A stretch of 36,909 bases of DNA from an uncultured Collinsella sp. (GTDB taxonomy: Bacteria; Actinomycetota; Coriobacteriia; Coriobacteriales; Coriobacteriaceae), in the NCBI GenBank assembly GCA_934675795.1, contig CAKURW010000015.1, forward strand, positions 1 to 36,909, written 5' to 3'. Shown in pieces: positions 23,934 through 32,415 of the stretch. A program made the position numbers and the translations under genes. Within the stretch, counting starts at the first letter, position 1; each line of letters begins with the position of its first letter. Under the pieces are notes generated by a model that was not told the origin of the DNA, did not search any database, and saw nothing but the letters and a program-made list of their open reading frames with translations.

Positions 23934-24782
23934 ATGAACGAGCAGGTTTGCACCAAGGCTGTGGATACGTGTGGCTATCCGGTCGAGACCACGGGCAATG
24001 CGGTGCTGGACACGTTGGAGCACCGTTCCTCCACGCGTGCCTTCGCGCGTGATGACGACGATCGTCCCGTGGCGGTGACCGACGAGCAGCGGGCGGCGAT
24101 TCTGCATGCGGCGAGCCGTGCGCCGTCGGCAGGCGCCATGATGATGTATTCCATCGTGAGCATTCGCGAGCAGGCTACGCTGGATCGTCTGGCCGACCTG
24201 TGCGACCACCAGCCCATGATCGCCAAGGCGCCCTGGGCACTAATATTTGTGGTCGATTATGCCAAGTGGATCGATCTGTTTGAGCACGTGGGCTGCTTTG
24301 AGCCCGAGTTTGTCGAGCGCACGGGTAAGGCGCCCCGCCGCGCGCCGGGTTTGGGCGACTTTGCCATCGCGGCCCAGGACGCCGTGATCGCCGCGCAAAA
24401 CGCCGTGGTTGCCGCCGAGGCTCTGGGCCTGGGGAGCTGCTATATCGGTGATATCGTCGAGAATGCCGAGGAAGTTGCCGAGCTGCTCGGTCTGCCGCTC
24501 TATACCATGCCGCTGTCGATGCTCATCATCGGCACGCCCCGTAAGGAGCGCCCGGCTATTGCGCATCCCGTGGTGAACCTGGTGCACGAGGAGCGCTACT
24601 GCCGCGCCGATGCTGCGACCATGGACGCGCAGGTGGCCGAGATGGACGCGATGTTCCGTCCGCATGCCCGCGAGGTAGGCGAGCGCGTGGTGGATATCTA
24701 CACCCGCAAGCACACGAGCCCCTTTATGGCCGAGATGAGCCGTTCCATGGAGTGGTGGTTCAAAAACTGGCTCGGCAAGTAA
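23934..24782 (+). CDS. Nitroreductase-family FMN oxidoreductase
   Basis: A 282-residue protein of the nitroreductase superfamily, flavoenzymes that reduce nitro compounds, quinones or other acceptors with NAD(P)H. Visible hallmarks are the N-terminal FMN phosphate site HRSSTRAF, the loop AASRAPSAGAMMMYS, and the C-terminal core VVAAEALGLGSCYIGDI followed by LPLYTMPLSMLIIGTP. The C terminus carries an extra tail of about 70 residues (MSRSMEWWFKNWLGK). The start ATG follows gaggatgaggcg. Substrate and physiological role cannot be read from sequence. The neighbours give no operon context: the gene is divergent from the LtaS-like gene and is followed by a palindrome. Confidence 0.88.
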   Translation: MNEQVCTKAVDTCGYPVETTGNAVLDTLEHRSSTRAFARDDDDRPVAVTDEQRAAILHAASRAPSAGAMMMYSIVSIREQATLDRLADLCDHQPMIAKAPWALIFVVDYAKWIDLFEHVGCFEPEFVERTGKAPRRAPGLGDFAIAAQDAVIAAQNAVVAAEALGLGSCYIGDIVENAEEVAELLGLPLYTMPLSMLIIGTPRKERPAIAHPVVNLVHEERYCRADAATMDAQVAEMDAMFRPHAREVGERVVDIYTRKHTSPFMAEMSRSMEWWFKNWLGK

Positions 24783-24793
24783 CGAATGCGGCG

Positions 24794-24824
24794 ATGTGCC
24801 AAAGGGACAGTCCCTTTGGCACAT
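24794..24824 (+). terminator. Perfect 14-bp hairpin behind the nitroreductase gene
   Basis: atgtgccaaaggga (24794-24807), loop cag, tccctttggcacat (24811-24824). There is no T-run, so it is either a weak terminator or a palindromic repeat unit. The core aaaggga...tccctttg recurs in part in the hairpin at 27277-27314. Confidence 0.55.
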
Positions 24825-24907
24825 TCCATATCGCCGTGGTGGCCTAAAGGCCGTATAAATGTTTATCTAGCTGGGAAAACAGTGCATTAAAACATGGGCC
24901 GATTACC

Positions 24908-24913
24908 TATAAT
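24908..24913 (+). promoter_or_regulatory. -10 box of kup
   Basis: A perfect TATAAT 35 bases upstream of the ATG. No clear -35 is seen (cattaa at the 17-base distance). The leader is too short for a ydaO-type c-di-AMP riboswitch. Confidence 0.5.
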
Positions 24914-24948
24914 CCCCTCGAACGTTAAAGTTGGGAGGAAACCGGCTT

Positions 24949-26976
24949 ATGGAACAAAAGGCCAAGGAGGCAGCCTCGCACGCTGCGATTCCTGTGAGCA
25001 TCTCGGCGATGCTCGTCACGCTGGGCGTGGTGTACGGCGATATCGGCACCAGCCCCATGTATGTAACCAAGGCGCTCGTTGCCGGCAACGGTGGCATCGG
25101 AAGCGTCACGGAGGAGTTCGTGCTCGGCGCGCTCTCGCTCGTCGTATGGACGGTCACGCTGCTGACCACCATCAAGTATGTGCTCATCTCACTGCGCGCC
25201 GATAACCATGGCGAGGGCGGCATCTTTGCCCTGTACAGCCTGGTCAAGCGCTGCGGCAAGTGGCTTATCATCCCCGCCATGCTGGGTGGCGCCGCGCTGC
25301 TCGCCGACGGCATCCTGACGCCGGCCGTTACCGTTACCACGGCCATCGAGGGCCTGCGCACCATCCCGGCGGTCCATGCCGTGCTGGGCGATGACCAGGG
25401 TCGCGTCGTCGCCATTACGCTCGCCATCATCATCGTGCTCTTCTTGGTGCAGCGCATCGGTACGGCCAAGATCGGTCACGCCTTTGGCCCCATCATGACG
25501 CTGTGGTTCCTGTTCTTGGGCGGTACGGGTCTGTTCTTTGTCCTCCAGCACCCCGCCGTGCTGCTGTGCCTCAACCCGGTGCGCGGCATCGCCTTTTTGC
25601 TGAGCCCCAACAACCATGCGGGCATCATGATTCTGGGCAGCTGCTTCCTCGCCACCACCGGTGCCGAGGCGCTCTACTCCGACATGGGCCACGTCGGCCG
25701 CGGCAACATCTACGCCACCTGGCCGTTCGTTAAGTGCTGCCTGCTGCTTTCCTATATGGGCCAGGGCGCGTGGCTTATGAACAACGCTGCCAACCCCGAG
25801 CTCATGGGCATTGCCGACCTCAACCCGTTCTACCAGATGCTCGCCCCGGGCCTGCGCCCGTTTGCCGTCGGCCTTTCCACCGTTGCGGCCATCATCGCCT
25901 CGCAGGCGCTCATCACCGGCGCATTCTCGCTGGTGTCCGAGGCCAGCCGTCTGGACCTTATGCCGCACATGCAGGTCTTCTACCCTGCCGAGACCAAGGG
26001 CCAGCTCTACATCCCCATGGTCAACAACGTCATGCTTGTCGGCTGCGTCATTGTGGTGCTGCTGTTCCAGAACTCGGCGCATATGGAAGCCGCCTACGGC
26101 CTTGCCATTACGCTGACTATGATGTGCACCACGCTGCTGCTCTTCTTCTACCTGCACGAGGAGCGCAAGCTCAAGGTTGCTCCGTGGATCTTCGCGGCCT
26201 TCTTCCTTTTGCTCGAAGGCTTCTTCTTCGTGAGCTCGCTCACCAAGTTCTTCCACGGCGGCTACTTCACCATCCTCATGGCTGCACTCATCATGGGCAT
26301 TATGGTGTGCTGGTACAACGGCACGGCGGTCGAGCAGCGCCAGTTTACGCTGCTGCCGCTGCGCAGCTACCTGCCGCAGCTCAAGCGCCTGCGCGACGAC
26401 GATCGCTATGAGCGCATGAGCGACAACATCGTGTACCTGACCAAGGACACCCATACCGATTACATCGACCGTGATATCGTCTACTCGATCTTGGACAAGC
26501 GTCCCAAGCGCGCTCGCGCCTGGTGGTTCGTGAATGTCGAGACCATGGACGAGCCGCATACCTTTGCCTATTCGGTCGAGACGTTCGGCACCGACTACGT
26601 GTTCCGCGTGCATCTGTACCTGGGCTACAAGATCAACCAGCGCGTCAATGCCTACCTGCGTCAGGTCGTTCAGGACCTGGCTGCCACCGGCGAACTGCCT
26701 GCGCAGACGCATGACTACTCGGTCTACAAGGATCCGGGTAACATCGGTACGTTCAAGTTCGTCCTGATCCGTAAGCTTCTGGCGCCCGAAAGCGATGTGG
26801 AGCCGAGCGAGCGTACGGCCATCACGCTCAAGTACATCATCCGCCGCGCCGCCGGCACGCCTGCACGCTGGTACGGCCTGGAGAACTCCAACGTGAGCTT
26901 TGAGTACGTGCCGCTGTTCACCAAGTTCAAGGCCGTGAACAAGATGCAGCGCCTGGCCCCCAACGAGCGGCCGTAG
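24949..26976 (+). CDS. kup: KUP-family potassium uptake transporter
   Basis: Proton-coupled K+ importer of the KUP/HAK/KT family, 675 residues, with about 12 membrane helices in the first 450 residues and a soluble C-terminal domain. The family signature GVVYGDIGTSPMY lies at residues 25-37, followed by the conserved NHGEGGIFALYSL and GGAALLADGILTPAVTV. The ATG at 24949 follows gggagg; the TTG at 24931 is part of that site. Its nearest downstream genes are a small membrane protein and a KdpD/KdpE-like two-component pair, which suggests that this transporter, not a Kdp pump, is the local target of potassium or turgor signalling. That link is inferred from position only. Confidence 0.94.
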   Translation: MEQKAKEAASHAAIPVSISAMLVTLGVVYGDIGTSPMYVTKALVAGNGGIGSVTEEFVLGALSLVVWTVTLLTTIKYVLISLRADNHGEGGIFALYSLVKRCGKWLIIPAMLGGAALLADGILTPAVTVTTAIEGLRTIPAVHAVLGDDQGRVVAITLAIIIVLFLVQRIGTAKIGHAFGPIMTLWFLFLGGTGLFFVLQHPAVLLCLNPVRGIAFLLSPNNHAGIMILGSCFLATTGAEALYSDMGHVGRGNIYATWPFVKCCLLLSYMGQGAWLMNNAANPELMGIADLNPFYQMLAPGLRPFAVGLSTVAAIIASQALITGAFSLVSEASRLDLMPHMQVFYPAETKGQLYIPMVNNVMLVGCVIVVLLFQNSAHMEAAYGLAITLTMMCTTLLLFFYLHEERKLKVAPWIFAAFFLLLEGFFFVSSLTKFFHGGYFTILMAALIMGIMVCWYNGTAVEQRQFTLLPLRSYLPQLKRLRDDDRYERMSDNIVYLTKDTHTDYIDRDIVYSILDKRPKRARAWWFVNVETMDEPHTFAYSVETFGTDYVFRVHLYLGYKINQRVNAYLRQVVQDLAATGELPAQTHDYSVYKDPGNIGTFKFVLIRKLLAPESDVEPSERTAITLKYIIRRAAGTPARWYGLENSNVSFEYVPLFTKFKAVNKMQRLAPNERP

Positions 26977-27036
26977 ACGTCGGCGGCTACACGGAGTTGG
27001 TTTTTGATGGATAAGCATGAGGCCGGGGAGGTAAAC

Positions 27037-27231
27037 ATGGATACAAAGGCGCTCGATGGCCGTGAGGCGGTGGTCGAAATGGTGCGTGAGGCGCGCGTCG
27101 ACGCCGCCGAAGATCGGTTCCTTACGAACCGTGCCAACATGGATATGGCCGACCGCGTGATCTCGATCGTGGCACTGGTATTTGGAGCGGTGTGCGTGTG
27201 TGCCCTGCTCGCGCACGTGCTGTTTGTCTAG
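27037..27231 (+). CDS. Small single-pass membrane protein downstream of kup
   Basis: A 64-residue protein with an acidic and basic amphipathic N-terminal half (about 1-42) and one C-terminal membrane helix (ISIVALVFGAVCVCALLAHVLFV). The start ATG at 27037 has an excellent site, ggggagg, five bases upstream; an earlier in-frame ATG at 27007 would add ten residues behind a poorer site. It lies 60 bases after kup with no terminator between, so it is probably co-transcribed. I recognise no family; it is not KdpF-like in length. It could be an accessory or regulatory peptide of Kup or of the sensor kinase. Confidence 0.65.
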   Translation: MDTKALDGREAVVEMVREARVDAAEDRFLTNRANMDMADRVISIVALVFGAVCVCALLAHVLFV

Positions 27232-27276
27232 CGACCGCCGGTTGCAAAGGCTATACACTTGGAACCACCACAAGGG

Positions 27277-27322
27277 AAACCACCACAAAGGTGCCTGTCC
27301 CTTTGTGGTGGTTTTTGTTTTT
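27277..27322 (+). terminator. Intrinsic terminator or attenuator before the sensor kinase
   Basis: aaaccaccacaaag (27277-27290) pairs perfectly with ctttgtggtggttt (27301-27314), followed by tttttgttttt. A second copy of the left arm, aaccaccacaaggg (27263-27276), lies directly upstream and could compete for the right arm. It ends the kup transcript or attenuates read-through into the two-component genes. Confidence 0.75.
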
Positions 27323-27342
27323 GAGAGAGGGGCGGGGCGCTG

Positions 27343-28968
27343 ATGGACGTCCGTGCGGACGGCGATATTGCCGATAGCTTTTGGTGGCGGCGCACAACGC
27401 TGACGCGCCGCACTCCTCTGTATGACGCCTGCGTATCGGTGGGGCTGTTGGTCGCGGCGACGATTGTGGGTGCGCTGCTCGACCATCCGGGTCTCGCGCC
27501 GAGCATCATGATCGTCTATGTGTTCGCCGTTCAGCTGTGCGCATTCTTTACCTGGAGTCGCCTGTATTGCTTGCTGAGCTCGGCTGCCGCCGTGGCGCTC
27601 TACAACTTCTTGTTTGTCGACCCGCGCTACTCGCTGTCGCTTATCGACCGCGTCTATCCCGGCATGTTCTTCATCATGTTCGTGGTCTCGCTTGTGTCGA
27701 GCTCGATTGCGTTGGCCCTGCGCCGCGCCTTGGCACAGGCTGCCGCCAGCGACCGCCGCACGCATATGGTGCTCGAGACCAACCGCATGCTGCAGCGGTG
27801 CGCCGATCAGCAGCAGATTGTCCATGCCATGGCAACGCAGCTGGCGCGTCTTTCGGGCTGTCCGGTCGTGTGGTACAGCGCCGACGCCGAGGGCGATGAC
27901 CTGCTGCCGCGTGCGACATACACGGCCGTGGGCGATGCCGCACCGGTGCACGAACTGGCGCCGCAGATGCCGCCGCGGCTCTCGGCGTCCGCCTATGTGG
28001 GAACGCCGCTCGATGCCACCTATGGCGGCTCGGCGTTTTATGGCATCTACCTGACGGTTCGCACAGGCGACGGCTTCGCGCGCTCGGGCGATCCCGCCTC
28101 GGTAGTGGGCGTGCTGGCTATCGTTGCCGAGCCCGACGTGCTGACGCATGAGGAGCGGACACTTGCCGATGCCATCGTGAGCGAAGGCGAGCTGGCGCTC
28201 GATCGCGCCCGCGCCATGGAGGCCCGCGAGGAGGCGGCGGTGCTTGCCAAAAACGAACAGCTGCGCGCCAACCTGCTGCGCTCCATCTCGCACGACCTGC
28301 GCACGCCGCTCACCAGTATTTCGGGTAATGCCGACGTGCTGCTCGATCAGGGCTCGACCGGCACCGCGGTGCTCGATGCCCAGACGCGCCGCGGCCTGCT
28401 TCTATCCATTCGCTCGGATGCGCTGTGGCTCAACGCCACCGTCGAGAATCTGCTCGCCATCACCAAGCTCGAGGGTGGCGGTATGCGCCTGTCGACCACG
28501 CTCGAGCTCATGGACGATATCGTCGAGGAGGCGCTGCGCCACGTGAACCCTGCCGTGCGCGAGCACGACCTTAAGGTGGTGGCGTGCGATGAGCCGGCGC
28601 TCGTCAACGTCGACGCGCGCCTGATGGTGCAGCTGGTGGTCAATCTGGTGAACAACGCCATCACCTATACGCCCGCAGGCTCGCATATCGTGATTTCGAT
28701 TGGCGTCGACGATGGACGCGTGGCGTGCTCGGTGGCCGATGATGGTCCGGGCATCGCACCCGAAGATCGCGAGCGCATCTTTGAGTCGTTCTACACCGCC
28801 AACCATGGCCTGGCCGACAGCCACCGTAGTGTGGGCCTGGGGCTTTCGCTCTGCCGCTCCATTGCGCTGGCACATGGCGGTAGCATAGAGGTTACCGCGG
28901 CGGATCCGCACGGCTCGGTCTTTACGATTGAGCTTCCCGTCGCCGATGTTTCGTTTGATAAGGAGTAG
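27343..28968 (+). CDS. KdpD-like sensor histidine kinase lacking the N-terminal KdpD/Usp domain
   Basis: Membrane histidine kinase of 541 residues. It opens with a four-helix DUF4118-type region (about 25-125), including the KdpD-like motif YNFLFVDPRYSLSL. A GAF-like segment follows (about 135-290), then HisKA with phospho-accepting His317 in SISHDLRTPLTSI, and HATPase with N box LVNLVNNAITYTP, DDGPGIAPEDRERIFE and a GLGLSL box. Full KdpD proteins are about 900 residues with an N-terminal KdpD plus Usp part; that part is absent here. It probably senses K+ limitation, ionic strength or an envelope cue and phosphorylates the regulator encoded four bases downstream. ATG at 27343 follows gagaggggcggggcg. 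Confidence 0.88.
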   Translation: MDVRADGDIADSFWWRRTTLTRRTPLYDACVSVGLLVAATIVGALLDHPGLAPSIMIVYVFAVQLCAFFTWSRLYCLLSSAAAVALYNFLFVDPRYSLSLIDRVYPGMFFIMFVVSLVSSSIALALRRALAQAAASDRRTHMVLETNRMLQRCADQQQIVHAMATQLARLSGCPVVWYSADAEGDDLLPRATYTAVGDAAPVHELAPQMPPRLSASAYVGTPLDATYGGSAFYGIYLTVRTGDGFARSGDPASVVGVLAIVAEPDVLTHEERTLADAIVSEGELALDRARAMEAREEAAVLAKNEQLRANLLRSISHDLRTPLTSISGNADVLLDQGSTGTAVLDAQTRRGLLLSIRSDALWLNATVENLLAITKLEGGGMRLSTTLELMDDIVEEALRHVNPAVREHDLKVVACDEPALVNVDARLMVQLVVNLVNNAITYTPAGSHIVISIGVDDGRVACSVADDGPGIAPEDRERIFESFYTANHGLADSHRSVGLGLSLCRSIALAHGGSIEVTAADPHGSVFTIELPVADVSFDKE

Positions 28969-28972
28969 CGCT

Positions 28973-29686
28973 GTGCCGAACTCTGCCGCAAAACCGCTCA
29001 TCTTGGTCGTTGAGGATGACCCTGCCGTTCGCAACCTTATCGTTGCCGCGCTTGAGGCGCACGGCTTGCGCCATATGGCCGTGGAGACCGCCCATGCCGC
29101 CATCGCCGCCGCCTCGTCGCAGGCGCCGAGCATCGTGCTGCTCGATCTGGGCCTGCCCGATATGGACGGCGTCAAGGTGGTGGAGTCGGTGCGCGCATGG
29201 TCGGGCATGCCGATTATCGTGGTCTCGGCGCGCAGCGAGGATGCGGACAAAATCCGCGCGCTCGATGCCGGCGCCGACGACTATCTGACCAAGCCGTTTT
29301 CGGTCGAGGAACTGCTCGCGCGCATTCGCACGACGCTCAGGCGCCTTTCGTATGCGCAGACGGGCGGCGTTGTCTCCGAGGGCTCGTTCGATACCGGTGA
29401 GCTGCATATCGATTTTGATGCCGGCATCGCCACGATGGATGGCGAGGAACTGCATCTGACGCCGATCGAGTATAAGCTCCTGTGCCTGCTGGCACACAAC
29501 GCCGACAAGGTACTGACGCACCAGTTTATCCTGCACGAGATTTGGGGCACGGCAACTAAGAGCGACCTGGCGAGCCTGCGCGTCTTTATGGGCACGCTGC
29601 GCAAGAAGATCGAGTCCGACCCTGCGCATCCGCGCTATATCCAAACGCATGTGGGCATCGGTTACCGACTGGTCACCCAGGGATAG
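28973..29686 (+). CDS. KdpE-like OmpR-family response regulator
   Basis: A 237-residue two-domain regulator. The receiver domain has the acidic pair ED (13-14 region in VVEDDPAV), phospho-acceptor Asp58 (IVLLDLGLPDMDG), and a conserved Lys in LTKPFSVEELLARI. The C-terminal winged helix (about 130-235) ends in the typical HVGIGYRLV. The GTG at 28973 is chosen because aaggag, which contains the last codon of the kinase, lies seven bases upstream; the gap to the kinase stop is four bases, so the genes are coupled. Similarity to KdpE is by character and by pairing with a DUF4118 kinase. The likely target is kup or its own operon, but no operator could be defined. Confidence 0.9.
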   Translation: MPNSAAKPLILVVEDDPAVRNLIVAALEAHGLRHMAVETAHAAIAAASSQAPSIVLLDLGLPDMDGVKVVESVRAWSGMPIIVVSARSEDADKIRALDAGADDYLTKPFSVEELLARIRTTLRRLSYAQTGGVVSEGSFDTGELHIDFDAGIATMDGEELHLTPIEYKLLCLLAHNADKVLTHQFILHEIWGTATKSDLASLRVFMGTLRKKIESDPAHPRYIQTHVGIGYRLVTQG

Positions 29687-29710
29687 GCTGGCATCCGCCA
29701 TCCCACTATG

Positions 29711-29783
29711 AGTTGCGGTGAAATAGTTCCTGTTTGGGCCTTTGCCAGGCATTTTTAGGAACTATTCCACCGCAACTTTGTTT
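29711..29783. terminator. Long-stem terminator between convergent genes
   Basis: agttgcggtgaaatagttcct (29711-29731, 21 bases; one mismatch) pairs with 29757-29777, and tttgtttattt follows on the plus strand. It serves the response-regulator gene; the tail overlaps the end of the convergent methyltransferase gene. Confidence 0.8.
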
Positions 29784-32340
29784 ATTTCCCCTTGGGCTTG
29801 CTGGCGTAGAACTTCTTCTTTTTGGGCTTGCCGGCGGGGGAGGGTTTGCCGGCAAAGTTGGACTTGCCGTTGCCGGCCTGTGCGTGCGCGGGCGCCGTTG
29901 CGCGAGGCTTGCGGGCTTCGGGGTTGCGCAGCTCCTCGGTTCGCTCGGCAATTTCCTCGGCGCTAAAGCCGACCTCGGCCATGGCATCCTCGATGGGCAG
30001 GCGGCGCACGATATAGCAATGGTGCACCTTCTGGTTGCGTGCGAAATCCTCGGGGATGGTCTGCGCCGTAATGTCCTCCAGCACGACGCCCGCGCGTGCG
30101 AGCTTACGCGTCTCGGGGCGGAAGCCGCGCAGGTTGCAGCTAAAGATGGCATGTCCGCCCTGTGCGAGCAGGCGCGATACGCCGGCCAAAAGCTCAACAT
30201 GGTCGCGCTGGACATCCCAGGTGCGGCGGCCCATCTTGGACGAGTTCGAAAACGTGGGCGGGTCGACAAAAATCAGGTCCCAGCGGTTGCGCGTCTGGCG
30301 CTGGTCGCGAATCCAGGCGAGCACGTCATCGCGCACAAAGTGATGCTGCGGCCCCACAAAGCCGTTCTGACGCATGTTGCGCTCGGCCCAGTCCAGGTAG
30401 GTGTTGGAAAGGTCAACCGTCACAGTCTCCTCGACGCCGCCGTCCGCCGCATAGCAGGTGGCGGTACCGGTGTAGGCGAACAGATTGAGGAAGCGGCGCG
30501 CCTGTTTGGCGTGCTCGCGCACCAGGTTGCGGGTGACGCGGTGGTCTAGGAAGATGCCCACATCCAAATAGTCGTCAAAGTTGACGGCAAAGGTAAGGCC
30601 GCCCTCTTCGATGAGCGGCAGGCGACGGCGCGCGATGTTGGCGCGCTCGCCCGAGCCGCCCTTGCCGGCGCCCTGCTTGCCGTACTGCGAGCCGCCGCGC
30701 GAACGCATGCGGGCCTTGGCGTGCACATGCTCGGCCGGAACATCCAGGATGCGCGGTGCGATGGCCAAGATGTCGAGCATGCGGGCCTGGGCCAGCGCGG
30801 GATCGATGGTCTTGGGTGCGGCGTATTCGGCGATGACGAGCCAGCGGCCCGGCGTCTGCGGGCAGCCCTCGTACAGGTCGATGGCGGCGGAGTAGTCGGG
30901 TAGGTCGGCATCATAGACGCGGTAGCAGCTCACGCCCTCGCGCTTTGCCCACTTGCGACGCAGACGGGCGTTCTTACGCAGGCGGTTGGCGAACTGCTCG
31001 GACTCCGGGATGAGCACGGGCAGCGGCTTGCCGTCGCCCAGGTCGAGCATGGCAGCAGGTTCGGGCATGGGAGTATCGGCGGCTTCGTCATGAGCGTCTG
31101 CGGTCTGCTCCTCGGCATCTGCACTGGTCGCAGCTTCAAATGCCGCGGCGGCGTGGTCGAGCGAGGACCAAACCTCAATAGTTGCCTCTTCGTTATTGGG
31201 CATGACGGCGATGGAGCGCGCGGGCTCGGCATGGAGCGCGCGGGCCATAAGGCCATCGCGGGTGAGCGCGGCGACCGGTGCCGAAGCGAGCTCGGGCGCG
31301 CGGCGCAGTTCACCGATGAGCGTCATGGTGTCATGCATGAGCGAAAGCGGTGTCTCGGTCGTATCTGCGACCACGGCGGCACCGGCGACGGCGCCCGCAT
31401 GGTCCAGCACGGTGGCGGACTTGGCGACGCAAAAATCGACAAAGCGCTTGTAGCCGGCGCGCTTGACCATGCGCTCAGCGGTCTTGCGGGCGGCGGGGTC
31501 AACATCCACGGCAACGATGCGCGCCTGCCGCTCGCGCGCTGCCGCCTCGCGCTCGCGTGCCTCGGCAAGCAGCTGCTCCCACAGGGCGGCATCGTGCAGC
31601 TGCCAGCCCTCAAAGCCCCAGCGCTCGCGGGCGGCGCCCGGGGCGCGGTCGGTCAGAATGTTCACGGCCTCCAGCAGCAGGCCGCCGCCGGCGCACGAGG
31701 CGTCGATCAGCGCGGGCAGGGCCTCGTTTTCGTAATCATCGGCAGTCAGCTCGCGCTCGCACAGCGCGGTCCAGCCGACCTGCGCCAGCACCAGGGCGGC
31801 GTAGTCGGGGCGCAGCACGTGCGCGCCCTCGCCGGCGCGGGTCGCTGCGGGCGGCAGGCGCTTGAACAGCGGGTCGCCCGAAAGGTCCAGGCTTATGCTC
31901 GCGCGGCGCTGACGCAGCGAAAGCAGCAGGTGAACGTCGGGATCGGCGGCGTCGACATCGGCGCGACGTCCTGTGGTCTCGGCCAGACGGTCGCACAGCG
32001 CGTCCTTGGCGCGCAGGGCCGAGAAGCGCGTGTTGCGCAGCTGCTCGGTCACGCCGCGGGCGGTAATGGCGATGGTGGCGCCGGGGCGGATGATGGTCTC
32101 CCAAGCGATGTCGTAAACGCCGTCGTACAGCCCATCGGCATCCTGCGCCTCAAAGCGCCCGAGTACCACGAACACGCGGCTCGCCAGGCGCGACCACAGA
32201 CAGGCGCGGTAGCCTTCTTCGAGCTCGCCCTCAAATGTAGCGCGGCCTTTCAGGCGGCGGACATGCGAAAGTCCGAGGCGTTTAAGCTCATCGGCGAGTG
32301 CGGACTCAAAGCCCTCGGGGCAGCTTGCGTAAAATTCCAT
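29782..32340 (-). CDS. rlmKL: RlmKL-type fused 23S rRNA methyltransferase, RlmL half degenerate
   Basis: An 852-residue homologue of the bifunctional E. coli RlmKL (about 702 residues), which methylates G2445 (RlmL) and G2069 (RlmK) of 23S rRNA. The N-terminal THUMP region (about 40-160) is recognisable. In the first Rossmann domain the SAM motif that should read DPxCGSG is DASCAGGG (about 212-219), and the NPPY catalytic motif is absent; the corresponding region near 322-335 reads VVADTTETPLSL. The second domain is intact: FLNLFAYTGTATCYAADGG (about 620) and FVDPPTFSNSSKM (about 690). An acidic linker and a basic Lys-rich C-terminal tail are added. Thus RlmK activity is likely and RlmL activity doubtful. 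ATG at 32340 follows agagagg. Confidence 0.88.
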   Translation of the reverse strand: MEFYASCPEGFESALADELKRLGLSHVRRLKGRATFEGELEEGYRACLWSRLASRVFVVLGRFEAQDADGLYDGVYDIAWETIIRPGATIAITARGVTEQLRNTRFSALRAKDALCDRLAETTGRRADVDAADPDVHLLLSLRQRRASISLDLSGDPLFKRLPPAATRAGEGAHVLRPDYAALVLAQVGWTALCERELTADDYENEALPALIDASCAGGGLLLEAVNILTDRAPGAARERWGFEGWQLHDAALWEQLLAEAREREAAARERQARIVAVDVDPAARKTAERMVKRAGYKRFVDFCVAKSATVLDHAGAVAGAAVVADTTETPLSLMHDTMTLIGELRRAPELASAPVAALTRDGLMARALHAEPARSIAVMPNNEEATIEVWSSLDHAAAAFEAATSADAEEQTADAHDEAADTPMPEPAAMLDLGDGKPLPVLIPESEQFANRLRKNARLRRKWAKREGVSCYRVYDADLPDYSAAIDLYEGCPQTPGRWLVIAEYAAPKTIDPALAQARMLDILAIAPRILDVPAEHVHAKARMRSRGGSQYGKQGAGKGGSGERANIARRRLPLIEEGGLTFAVNFDDYLDVGIFLDHRVTRNLVREHAKQARRFLNLFAYTGTATCYAADGGVEETVTVDLSNTYLDWAERNMRQNGFVGPQHHFVRDDVLAWIRDQRQTRNRWDLIFVDPPTFSNSSKMGRRTWDVQRDHVELLAGVSRLLAQGGHAIFSCNLRGFRPETRKLARAGVVLEDITAQTIPEDFARNQKVHHCYIVRRLPIEDAMAEVGFSAEEIAERTEELRNPEARKPRATAPAHAQAGNGKSNFAGKPSPAGKPKKKKFYASKPKGK

Positions 32341-32355
32341 GGGTGACCTCTCTGG

Positions 32356-32384
32356 TTGCGTCGCTCCATTATATGATGTATACT
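32356..32384 (+). promoter_or_regulatory. Promoter of HAD phosphatase gene
   Basis: TTGCGT (32356-32361), 17 bases, TATACT (32379-32384), about 31 bases before the ATG. Confidence 0.65.
32368..32373 (-). promoter_or_regulatory. -10 box of rlmKL, overlapping the divergent promoter
   Basis: The minus strand reads TATAAT (32373-32368), 27 bases before the ATG at 32340. It lies inside the spacer of the plus-strand promoter, so RNA polymerase cannot occupy both at once. Confidence 0.5.
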
Positions 32385-32415
32385 TCGTTTACTCTCGCCC
32401 CCGAAAGGAACCCAT

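Noticed and set aside
24828..24948. c-di-AMP (ydaO-type) riboswitch before kup
   Set aside because: The predicted leader is only about 30 bases and none of the conserved riboswitch structure is visible.
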